Part shown: piece by piece, positions 52,970 through 63,271 of the stretch
How the letters are laid out: every line of letters starts with the position of its first letter
Numbering within the stretch: position 1 is the stretch's first letter
Source of the DNA: Gentiana macrophylla
Lineage: Eukaryota > Streptophyta > Magnoliopsida > Gentianales > Gentianaceae
Length of the DNA stretch: 64,000 nt
Assembly: GCA_026214975.1 (NCBI GenBank)
Contig: JAOBSW010001034.1
Span: forward strand, 62,001 to 126,000
Direction: 5' to 3'
Made by a program: the position numbers and the translations under genes
The notes under the pieces: generated by a model
The model's input: the letters and a program-made list of their open reading frames with translations, nothing else
Database searches by the model: none
Told to the model about the DNA's origin: nothing

Positions 52970-53801
52970 GTTGGCGAACAACCAGTTCTCCTTTGGTAGT
53001 AATCCTCTACGATAATCACGAGGCGGATATATCTCGTCGGAAGCAATTTCGGGGACTTCATTCAAATGAATACATAACCTTGAAATTAACCAAGCAAAAG
53101 GCATCGGCCTTCCATTATTATAACGTTCCTTTGCAAAGTTTCTTTGCCGTCTTAAAAATCAAAATCCCCAGAGTCCACATGAGCTCGCTTATCAGCGCAA
53201 ATAACAAAAGTATCTCACTATCACTAACCCACGCAAAGTCACTAGTCGGATAGACTCGTGAGTTAATGAAGTGTTTCCATGCTCTCGGATGAGCGGTAGA
53301 AAGTGAAGTGGTAGAGTCGTAATTTTGATCGAACTCTTGAAACAAATATGGAAAAGCTTCGTGACATAGTTGACAGCGTTAAAGGAGTTCCTAACGCCCA
53401 TTGATATTCAAAATGAAGATTATGGATTTGATTGAAAATCGGTATTTCGTAGATATGATTGATAATATGAGGTGAAAAGTGAATAAGTGTACCACGACGG
53501 ATACAAGTTGTGATGGATCGGCGGTACTCTCTGTGATGAGAAGCGGAATAAAATTCCCTAACGATAGAAACATTAATCCTACCTCTTGATTTCTTACAAA
53601 CTTTCTCCAACCTCAATGCGAATTAAATCCTTCCACTGGTGATCAATTTTTCATAGTTGATACCCTTTTCAACAAAATTGGAGAATTTGCAAACCTCGCA
53701 TTCACCAACAAATTAACATTTGAAGCGCTAGACTCCGGGACAAAAACATCTAATGCCTCCGGATCGTATGAATTGGTTGACGGTGATGACCGGTTTGACA
53801 T
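52970..53801 (-). pseudogene. Second extra ORF of the Athila-type element (putative plant transposon protein)
   Basis: Starts MSNRSSPSTNSYDPEALD at 53801. After a frame change near 53640 it reads INVSIVREFYSASHHREYRR, then GTLIHFSPHIINHIYEIP, and after another change RAWKHFINSRVYPTSDFAWV, EILLLFALIS, and NNGRPMPFAWLISRLCIHL near the end. The pattern VREFY...IxFSPxxIN...RAW...LLPTSxxxxV...ILLxxAL belongs to a family annotated as putative plant transposon protein, found in Athila-like elements. Function unknown; not a recognisable envelope (no signal peptide or anchor seen). Confidence 0.6.
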
Positions 53802-54318
53802 TTTAAAGTGATTAAAAAAAAAAAGAGTGAAAGATGAAAGTAATAAGTGAATTTGCAATTTATTTACTTTCACTCTCTTCCTTAAATGGTCAAAAAATTA
53901 GAGTACGTGCATGCATACTAACACTTTCGGCATGACTAAGCAAAATTAACTCCCGGATCGGTCTGGCCCGACCGGACCGGTCCGGCTTTAAAATGGTTTT
54001 ACCGTGTACAGGTTGTAAAGTTCAAGTTTGCTTGTTTATCTTTAATAGGCTCATGGCTATTAGAGTTTAAATAAGTTACTAAAGATTATCTAAGCGTCAC
54101 GGATAAACGATACACGAATTATATTTTAAAAGCGACATACGAAAATATTTTTGTTCTTAGATTTTTATGAAATATTTAAATACTATTAAAAATGATTAAA
54201 TTTACTACTACGACATAAAAGCGATTATGAAAGCGAAAAACTATTAAATTAGCAAACTTAGTATTTAATAAAATTAAAATGCGGAAAATAAAATAAGCAG
54301 GCGAGAAAATGTTTAAAA
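53802..54318. other. Spacer between the two extra ORFs
   Basis: AT-rich, without a frame. Contains GGTCTGGCCCGACCGGACCGG at 53960, one of several GACCGGTCC-like motifs in this element (also near 50325 and 56225). This spacer may hold the promoter or splice site for the second ORF. Confidence 0.4.
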
Positions 54319-55797
54319 CTAACAAAGTTGTATGAAATCAAACAATGTCAACATCATCATCCTCAATTTGGATAAAGCTGGATCATTCAAACTTGGAACC
54401 GATGGCGTAGCGGGTGTGGAAAGCGTAGTCGTGGTCGAGCCCGAGCGCCGAGACCTATCGAACTCATACTTGGCGTCATCCTTGCAAAATCCGAAAATCC
54501 TCCCGACTAGATGTAACGACACCACGAGAACTGTATAAAAGACACCACGACCACTAGGCGGCTTCCAAAAGGATTTGGCATATGATGAAAGCTACGAGAT
54601 GGTGGGATAGGTGCTATCCATTACAGTAAAGTATATGGGTCAGATTGATGAGCCAGGCGGATAGGCGGTTTTATCGAAAGAAGGATTAAGATGCATCTGC
54701 TCATGTCTCAACATCCTCTACGTAAATCATCACTCCACTTTGCCTACTCTGCTCGACAAACAAAGCCATATTATGCTTTGTCCTCAAGGCTACATCGACA
54801 CTAAGGATTGAAACATATCGTATGTAATGGTGTTTGGGAAAGAAGGCTGCTGCTTGTCGAGAAAAAAGATGAAAATCTGGCCCAGGTGGGCCGGTGGAGG
54901 TGCACTACGCCTAACTATCGAGTCTATCGAACCCTCGGAGACCTCCTCGGACTAGGGCCTATCGAGGGACTCATACGCCATAGTTAATTTATCGTTAGAT
55001 AGGAAAGGAACTCGATCTCGACATAAATCGAAATAAAGCCAGGAAAGTACATGTGACTCCTGCTTGCTTGGCGATAACAATAAACTCGAAAACCCTTCTA
55101 TACATAATTTTCCCCACATCCACCTTAATATCATGAATCATCGCCCAAGTAATGCATAAATCTTCTTTACCAAAGGCGGTGTGTTTGGTAGTGGGATAGA
55201 GAGTATGGCTCAAAAATCTTTTGATTGCCCTCGGATCTCTAAAACACTTCCCATAATTAAATCATTGTCCACCCACTCTGCTGTAGCATCAAACTCCCTC
55301 TGAGCTCACAGAGGCAATCTGCTCATACATAGCGGGATCATCTAATCTATAAATGACTCTGTAATCCTCTTCATCTGGAAAAACTTCTACCCTAAAGCGG
55401 CATTGATAAGTTCCGGACTAAAAGACACATGTCTAGACCTAAAGGGAATAGACTACATCATACTATCCTCGGTGGGTGTCAAAGTAAATGAGCTGCATAA
55501 AACTCGCCACTAAGGTAGTATTGATCTCTCTGTCCTCACATTTTGCAAAATCCAACCATTGGCGTCTTGCAAAAATCGCCTAACTTCCTCTCCTAAGTCA
55601 TCAAAATCTAAGCCTCTTTCCAACACAACTCCACATTTACTATAGATATTCTTATAAGCATTCTTAGCTTGAGGTGAAGGCATGTGACAAAACTATGATT
55701 CTTCTTCCGGTGTTAAATCTTTAAGACCTACATTTAGTACTTCTATTGGAATATTAGGCTTTCGTTTCTTAGAGATTTTGCGACTAGATGAGGCCAT
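54319..55797 (-). pseudogene. First extra ORF of the Athila-type element (putative plant transposon protein)
   Basis: Starts MASSSRKISKKRKPNIPIEV at ATG 55797, then stops early (PEEES*) and continues SPQAKNAYKNIYSKCGVVLE with FDDLGEEVRRFLQDANGW. In the middle (55213-54952) is ILYPTTKHTAFGKEDLCITW and IHDIKVDVGKIMYRRVFEF, like the LLPTxHxxxV...A.LLxxI...INVGKII pattern of the putative plant transposon protein family. The end (54525-54319) is Ser/Thr-rich with PATPSVPSLNDPALSKL. At least five stops or shifts. Confidence 0.55.
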
Positions 55798-56671
55798 TCT
55801 CACAATTTTGGAATAACAAAAGAACAAAAACAAAAAAAAAAACAACACAAATAAAATGTCACAACACACTTAAAAATCAAAGCAGTTGAAAATAAATCTA
55901 AAAATTATAAAAATCATGAAATTGATAACTAGAGTAAACAAATTATACCTTATAGTGAACAAAGCGGTGAAAAGTGACCGGAAAAGTCGTAGAAGCCACC
56001 GGGATGAAATGGAGCTTGTGTTCGATCTTTTGAATTTTTCACTTGTGTTGAAGAGAGGAGAGTAAAGAGGAAGAATATATGTAATGGTATAGTGTAATTT
56101 GTTATTTTTGAAGAAAAAAAAATTTTTGGGGATGGTGGTGGTGGTGCGGCTGCTTTGAATTGAAAAAGAGGAGAAATGAAGAAGAAGAAAAGATCCGTCC
56201 TTTTAGGTTAACTTTCGAACCGGATCGGTCTTGGATAAGGGCGGATCGGTCCGTGTGAAATTTTTATGATTTTTTGAAATTTTTTATTTTTTGGATTTTT
56301 GATATAAAACTTATAAAACTTAATAAAACTTAATAAAAATAGAAAATAAAATTTATAAATTTTATAACAATTTCTCAAAATTTATAAAATCTTTATAAAA
56401 CTTATTTAAAAGTTTATAAAAATTCAATAAATTTCTATTAATTCTTATAAAATATCTAAAAACTTAAAAAAACTTTTATAAAACTTTTATAAAACTCCTT
56501 AATTTTATAAAGATCAATTTTATAAAATTTTCAAAGTTATGCAAAAATTTTATAAAACTAAAAACAATAAAAGACTTGAACTTACGGGGTTTCTAATTCT
56601 TCAATTTCTACAAACTCAGATTTCTAACATACCGTTCAAGCAAACTAAATCCTAGAAGCGTAGCGTTTGAA
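55798..56671. other. AT-rich spacer after the zinc-knuckle segment
   Basis: No gene. Very AT-rich at 56270-56560 with TTATAAAA-type repeats. Contains a GGATCGGTC motif near 56222 and 56248. Confidence 0.5.
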
Positions 56672-56910
56672 TTAAGTCTTGGAAGTCCATCGGGATTTTA
56701 GGTTAACCACTAATCGTTCCTTCTTAATTACATTCAAACACTCATTACGAGATTGAGTTATATTTTTCCCACATTGCCCATTGTGTTCAATCTTTCCACA
56801 GATTCTGCACTTGCTTAAAAACTTAGCCCTTCTCTTTATCGAGCTTCTCGGCGTACCATTACAAACTTCTTTCAATTTTTCTCTCTCAACAATTGCTTGT
56901 TCTTTCCAAA
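56672..56910 (-). pseudogene. Zinc-knuckle segment after integrase
   Basis: The open frame (56875-56672) reads EVCNGTPRSSIKRRAKFLSK followed by CRICGKIEHNGQCGKN. The spacing C-x2-C-x4-H-x3-C is one short of a retroviral zinc knuckle. The basic stretch followed by a CxxCG...H motif resembles the C-termini of FAR1/MULE-type proteins, which is only a suggestion. It lies between the end of integrase and the extra ORFs. Confidence 0.4.
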
Positions 56911-57079
56911 AACTAAGGTTTCTATAGTAAAGGCAATATCACTATCAAAACCTAAATTTAAAAGTAAAACAAAAATTCTAATCTATCTAAAAAAGACATC
57001 CGGTTCTTTTACGTCTATCCGGTAAAAAGCGAAACTAGTTTAGACATATAAAAGTAAAGATAAAACACTGGTTAATTTG

Positions 57080-58260
57080 ATACTTTCGACTTTTGAGCCT
57101 TTGCTTTTTAATCTTTGGAGGGTCGATTAGCAACATCACTTCATTTATGAGAGAGACTTCTTCACCTTCGAGAAATAGTTTCACCCTGTGACCATTGGCT
57201 ATAAAAGTTGTATTCCCGTGAGTTAGTTCAACGACTCGATTTATAAACTCGTGTTACTTTAAATGGTCTGTCCATCTTGATTTAAGCTTTCTGGAAACAA
57301 CTTTAAGCGTGAATTGTACAATAACACTCGATCACCTACATGGAACTCACGACTATAGATTCTCTTATCATGGAAAGATTTCGTGCGTTCTTGTAGATTC
57401 GAGCATTTTCATATGAATCAAAGCGAAATTCTTCTAATTACATTAGCGAAGTAGTCTATGATCACCGGCTTGACCTTAGGATCGAAGTCAGAAATCTAAT
57501 AGCCCGGAAGGCTCGGTGTTCTAACTCTCTTTGGGAGATGACAAGATTTACCAAAGACTAATTTGTAGGAGAACGACCAATTGGAGTTTTAAAAGGCACA
57601 TTACTGTATGCCCATAACGCATCATCTAGTCTAAGCGCCCGATTTTTTACGGTTTGAATCCTTTGTTTTTCTATGATTCTTTTAATCTCTCTATTCGACA
57701 CCTCTGCACGACCCTTTGGTTTTGCGGATGATAAGGCGTTCTAACTTATCGTTACACCATATTTTCAATTAACTTAGTAAATGGTCGATTGCAAAAGTGT
57801 GAACCTCTATCACTAATGATAGCCCTCGGAATGCCATATCTAGTGAATATGTTCTTTTTAAGGAATCGTATGACAACCTTGGTATCATTAGTGGGAAGAG
57901 CTTCAGCTTCTACCCATTTCGAAACATAATCTACCATTACAAGAATAAATCTTTTTCCAAGCGATATAGGAAAGGTCCATGAAATCTATACCCCAAACAT
58001 CAAATAACTCACATTCTAAAATAGGTTGCATAGGCATTTCATGTTTTTCGAGATATTTCCCATTTTTGACATGATTCACAAGATTTAACATATGTATACG
58101 CATCTTTATAAAGTGTAGGCCAATAAAAACCACATTGCAAGACTTTAAAAGTAGTTTTCCAACCTCCATGATGACCCTCTGCCTCACGATCATGACAAAG
58201 CGATAAAACACTTAAAATTTCATTATCAGGCACACATTTTACGATTATCCCATCCGAACA
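57080..58260 (-). pseudogene. Athila-type integrase
   Basis: On the minus strand: LSLCHDREAEGHHGGWKTTF, then GFYWPTLYKDAYTYVKSCES with CxxC (the H-H-C-C zinc finger), then [11 protein letters not shown] (first Asp), [20 protein letters not shown] and [16 protein letters not shown] (second Asp). Later pieces (YRLVFGK, ERTKSFHDKRIYSREFHVGD, VLLYNSRLKLFP) are read to about 57270. The parts lie in three frames. The third catalytic region near 57740 is blurred by a shift. Domain order is normal. Confidence 0.9.
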
Positions 58261-58400
58261 TTTACGGAAAAGATGCGGTTCCTCCGGTAATAAAATTTTA
58301 AGTCATAAAAGAATTTCTTTTACATTGCCAAGTCAATGAGGCGGAATGTAATCACGAGGTTAAGTAGTTAATGATATCTCCAAACCAAGGTGAATTTTCC

Positions 58401-59172
58401 TTAGAAGGAATTCTTTTCTTTAATAATTTGCATGGTTGAAGGCATATCGATTCTAAGCAGTTGTTCATCAGGAAATGAATCTTTAATTTCATTTCCTATT
58501 TCTTCCTTAGTTTCCATTCTACTTAGATGATCTGCTGCTACATTCTCACTTCCTTTTTTTATCTTTAATCTCAATATCAAATTCTTGAAGTAGAAGAATC
58601 CATCTAAGAAGACGTGGTTTTGCATCTTTCTTACTCATTAAATATTTCAATCTTTGAATAGTGCGTATAAACTATTACCTTAGAGCCAACAATATATGAT
58701 CTAAACTTATCTAAGGCAAAAATCACGACCCTATGACTCTTTTACGTAGTTGCATAATTCGGTTGAATTTGCATTTAACGTATGTGATGCATAGTAAATA
58801 GCTTTGAGAATTCTATTATACCTTTGACCTAAAGCAGACTCCTACTACTAAATCGCTTGCATCACACATAATCTCAAAAGGTAAATTCGATCTGGTGCTA
58901 CCAATTGGTGCGATAATCAACTTTGCTTTCACGGTCTTAAATGCTTCCATACATTTACTATCAAAATTAAAAGGTACTTCTTTTTCAAGCAAATGACTTA
59001 GAGGTTTTGCTATCTTTGAAAAATCTGCAATAAATCTCTATAAAATCTGCATGTCCAAGAAATCCTCTTAGAGTCCTTAGATTAAGCGGTGGAGGCAATT
59101 TTTCGATTACCTCGACTTTAGCTTTATCAACTTCGATTCTACTTGAGAGATTCTATGACCTAGTACAATTCC
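58401..59172 (-). pseudogene. Athila-type RNase H
   Basis: LRTLRGFLGHADFI follows reverse transcriptase, then decayed pieces, [15 protein letters not shown] and finally [20 protein letters not shown], the standard end of the gypsy RNase H. Many stops between them. Confidence 0.8.
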
Positions 59173-59917
59173 TTACGATACCATCAAATGACATTTTTCC
59201 CAATTAAGCACTAAATTGGTATCCTCACGACGTTGTAACACTCGTTCTAAGTGTAACAAACGACCATTAAAAGAGTCTCCGTAAACACTAAAGTCATCCA
59301 TAAAAATTTCTAAGAATTTCTCAACCATATCGGAAAATATAGACATCATACATCTTTGAAGCGTAGCAGGAGCATTACATAAACCAAGCGGCATTCTTTT
59401 ATACATAAAAGTTCCATAAGGACAAGTGAAAGTAGTCTTTTCCTATCTCTGCTTTGCAATGAAAATCTGTAAATATCTGAATAACCATCTAAGAAACAAT
59501 AATACTTATGTCCACTTAAGCGCTCCAACATTTGCACTATGAATGGAAGTGGATGATGATCTTTCTTAGTATGATCATTTAGTTTTCTAAAATCAATGCA
59601 CATTCGATATCTGTAATTTCCCTTGTTGGGATCCATTCATTCTTATCATTCTCTTTCTTTGTGAAACCTCCTTTCTTTGGTACAACTTGAGTTGGACTTA
59701 CCCATTCACTATCCGATATAGGAAAAATTATTCCCATTTCTAATAGCTTAATAACCTCTTTCTTAACGATTAGCGCAAATTCGGGTTGGCGGCGTTGCGG
59801 TTGAATACAAGGTTTAGCATCTTCTTTTAGAATTATCTTATGAACACATATCTTAGGGCTAATACCTCGAATATCGGCATTTGTCCATCCAAAAGCTTTC
59901 TTATGCTTTTTCAACAT
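59173..59917 (-). pseudogene. Athila-type reverse transcriptase
   Basis: Three frames. 59917-59640: KKHKKAFGWTNADIRGISPK, QRRQPEFALIVKKEVIKLLE, ISDSEWVSPTQVVPKKGG. 59636-59440: YRMCIDFRKLNDHTKKDHHP, then LPFIVQMLERLSGHKYYCFL with DGYSDIY (normally DGYSGY). 59406-59173: MPLGLCNAPATLQRCMMSIF and the catalytic FMDD in EIFMDDFSVYGDSF. Key residues survive, but the frames change at about 59640 and 59430. Synthesises DNA from the element RNA in relatives. Confidence 0.92.
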
Positions 59918-60272
59918 TCTAGTAATTGATCTTCTTGTTGCTCCGTTAAAGTTGATGAAATAATAAGCGGTAAAAGATTATCAATTTCAAGAAAAGCATA
60001 CTTGATTTAAAGGTAGCGGTTTCAATTCAGATTCTTAGGCGGATCTTCTTGATGATTTAAGGCTGGTCCTTCTAGTTCTAACTCCAAATACTTATGCCAT
60101 GGTGGTTTAAAAGTAAAAGCGCCTTCATTTAGAGATAAGATTATCTCTTTCATTTCAATGTCTTCCTCATCTTCTTTATAGATAGATAGAGTTAAGCATT
60201 CTTCTAATCTGTCTTCAAAAGTTGGTAGCGATTATCATAGGCAGAATGAATATCTTCTATAAAAGAACATGA

Positions 60273-60640
60273 TTACAGTGATGTATATTGATGGTTCATA
60301 GCTTTGAAAATATTGAAAGCAACTTCATCTTCATTGACTCTCAAAATTAATTCTCCTTTACGAACATCGATTAAAGTTCTCCTGTAGCTAGAAATGGGCG
60401 TCCTAAGATAAGTGGTATTTGAAAATCCTTCTTCCATTTCCATAACTACAAAGTCTCTTGGAAAATAGAACTTGTCTACCTTAACCAATATGTCCTCAAT
60501 TATTCCTTTAGGGTACTTAATCGATCTATACGCCATTTGAAGAGTCATTTCGATCTTAGTAAGCTTTCCTATGCCTAGCTTTCTATAATCCTCATAAGAC
60601 ATGAGATTTATACTAGCTCGAGATCACATAAGACCTTTTT
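60273..60640 (-). pseudogene. Athila-type protease region
   Basis: The frame 60602-60273 reads MSYEDYRKLGIGKLTKIEMT, GIIEDILVKVDKFYFPRDFV and then TPISSYRRTLIDVRKGELIL with RVNEDEVAFNIFKAM. In relatives this follows the active-site D(S/L)G(A/S)S...NLMS, just upstream of MSYEDYRKL; here that part (60603-60640) is shifted. ILGRPFLATARTLID is expected where TPISSYRRTLID stands, showing decay. Confidence 0.85.
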
Positions 60641-61350
60641 AAGCAGAAATCCTCCAATTTCACATGGAATGGTAAAACTTCAGGATCTTTCTGTTTAGGT
60701 GGTAACTTATCTTTGCAAAATTGCAGAACATTCTTCATTTAGGCATATATTCTCATATTCCTCTAATTTTTTCTTATTTGATAGTATATCTTTCAAAAAC
60801 TTTCCCATAGCGAGGCATATTTATCGAGCTTCGATAATGAGGATATTAACATGAATATGACGAAAAGTATCAAGGAAGCGAGCATACTTACGATCGGTCT
60901 TAATCTTTTAATTTGATCTTTAGGTGGAAAAGGTAAAGACTCTAAATCTATAACCTTTGGTTCGAAGTCATTCTCTCTTTTCCTTTATCCTTAAACTTTG
61001 AGTATTACTTGATCGCCATGTTTGAGTTCTTGAATTTTTCTTTTAATTTGTTCACTGAATCAATCTCTACTTGATTCCTTGATTCTTCTGTTTTTCATCC
61101 TTGTTTTCTTTATTTTCTATTCTAACATGTTCCTTGAATAGATTCCTTAAATCTTTATCCATGGGATCTTTCAAAATCCTAGGGATTTTTACCCATTTTT
61201 CACCTTCATTCTCAGGTTCCAAATTTCTATTCCTTTTCAAGAAATTCTCTATGATTTCTTCTTCCTCATCAGTAAATTCAAGTTCATCTTTAGTCTCTTC
61301 ATTTTTTTATCTAAATCATTTTCTACTTCATTATTCCCGAAGTTTTCTAC
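60641..61350. other. Degenerate gag-protease linker of the Athila-type element
   Basis: No long frame. On the minus strand fragments rich in Lys and Glu are read, as in the linker between gag and protease of this group. The plus-strand frame 61101-61385 is antisense to it and rejected. Confidence 0.5.
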
Positions 61351-63100
61351 TCCATTACTACCGTAGAGTTTCCTACTTCTCGTAACTACAACATTTACCT
61401 CTCTTGGGTTTCTTTCAGTATTACTTGGTAATCCTCCAGGAGGTCTATTGTTATTACGTTCACCTTCCTACTCAAATGATCTTCCATATTCCTTAATGAA
61501 GCTTCTATCGTTCTCATTCTGGTATCATGTCCATTCATAGATGTTTTCATTGAACTCATATCCTTACTGACTGAACCTATAGAAGTCATCATTGTTTCCA
61601 TATTCTTAGCTTGAGTAGATACTACACCCATCATATTTTCCATCAGTTTTCCCATTTTTCAACCCCTACTGCGGGTTGAGTTGAACTCGAGTTCTTGGTA
61701 TACTTTGAGTGATATGTTGAGGATAGGATCTAGGTAATGATTGTAAATTCGATTAGATGTATTTCCTTGATAAACTTGATTATTATTCATATTCTTATCT
61801 TTGAAGGCTGGATACGGTGGTTGTCTGGCTTACTAGGTTTTAGGACCATCTAAAAGTTGGGTGATCTCTTCTAATAGCATTAAGCGAGTTTGAATATGCA
61901 TTGTTCAAATTCCTATCTTTCTTTGAAGAAAACTCACCTCCTCTCTTGAATATCTGTTGGTTCTTTATCCACTAATGACACATTATCATGATTTGAGTAT
62001 TCGGTTGGCATACTATTTTACGAATTTTTATTCTTACCTTGTTGTAATCCATCAAACTTTCTACTCAAATTCTCCAAGTGTGCTAGAACTTCCGTGTTTG
62101 GCGTACATTCTCTGCAAAAGCTACTTTTCTAGTGCTAGAACCGGTTTCCCACATTACATTATTTTTGGAAATCTTTTCTATAGCATCGTAAAGCTGTTTG
62201 AGCTTCACTCATCATTAACGAACCACCACATGCATGATCTACACATGCACGTGAATCCTTTCTTAGTTTCTGACGAGAAAAGTTGAATTTGCATATCTAA
62301 AGAATAACCATGATCGGGACAAGCTCTTAACAATTTTTAAACCTTTCCCAGGCATTCCCAAGTGTTTCTTGAGATCCTTGTCTAAAGTTAGCAACCTCGA
62401 CCTTTAATTCCAAATTCCGTCTGAGTGAAATATTGTTTGAAATTCGGTTTGAATATCCTCCCAACTAGTTAACGAGTGGTGTGGAAGAGACATAAACCAA
62501 TCTCGGGCTCTTCCTTTCAAAGAAAAAAAAAAACATAGTCATCCTCGTTAATTCCTTATGAGCACCTTGACTTTTGTTTGTATTGCACTGATTCTTCAAA
62601 TAGATAGAGATGATGATGTGGATCTTCATCATCTTCTCCTAGAAATTGGGCTCTTGCGTCAATTAAACCAAAAGATGAGACTTAATTTCAAAATTATTCG
62701 CTCCTTCATTAGGTAAAAGTATGGGATTATTAGTACGGTTTCTCTAACAGTTTGATCACATATAGGTCTTGGGTTTGGTGGATTATTACGATTATTACGG
62801 TTCCGATCTTGATTGTTCTATTATTATTACGATTATTATTAGGGTTAACGGGGTTTTGGCCATGCCCTAAAGCATGATCTAGCCTCTGTTCGTTTGTTTC
62901 ATCACTAGTTTGACCATTTCTTTATTTTTATTAGAAGATGATTCCGTTGGAGATTTTTCAAGGAGTCTAATTTGGTTTGACCACGTTTACTCTCTATCCA
63001 TAGCGCCTTTCGTAGCGTTTATATCAGGCTTATAAGGAGTAAGTGAGGCTTTACCGCTACGGTCATCAACTAACGAAAATAGAAAAATGCTCGAGTTTTA
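61351..63100 (-). pseudogene. Athila-type gag, heavily broken
   Basis: The N-terminal half has a low-complexity Asn/Arg-rich stretch (NPNNNRNNNR, 62780-62850) and, further on, EDDEDPHHHLYLFEESVQ (62645-62590), which resembles the EDPxxHLxxF start of the Athila gag core. RPRLVYVSSTPLVNWEDIQ-like and GMPGKGLKIVKS pieces follow. The C-terminal part (61655-61395) has METMMTSIGSVSKDMSSMK and in the next frame NNNRPPGGLPSNTERNPREV, the conserved end of Athila gag. More than ten stops or shifts. Confidence 0.8.
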
Positions 63101-63246
63101 AAGAAGAAGAAAATTGGTACTAAAAGAAAGTAGATACCAACGAAAAAATAAAAAAGAAATGTGATAAGAAGAGTGTTGGTTTATCCTCGAGAATTTTAAG
63201 CTAATACAAGTAGTAACCATAGACACAAAAAAAAATAGCGACTTTG

Positions 63247-63271
63247 TTTCCCGACAGCGGCGCGAAATCTT
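63247..63271 (-). other. Primer-binding site of the Athila-type element
   Basis: After the LTR end (GGTGACGTCA) the minus strand reads AGATTTCGCGCCGCTGTCGG then GAAAC, close to the TGGCGCCGTTGCCGGGGA site of Athila elements (tRNA-Asp) with one inserted or changed base. Confidence 0.75.

Noticed and set aside
52993..53616. Plus-strand frame (52993-53253) and alternative minus frames
   Set aside because: The minus-strand reading with the transposon-protein pattern explains the region better.
61101..62286. Plus-strand frames rich in Phe and Ser (61101-61385, 61957-62286)
   Set aside because: Antisense to the Athila gag region; composition effect.
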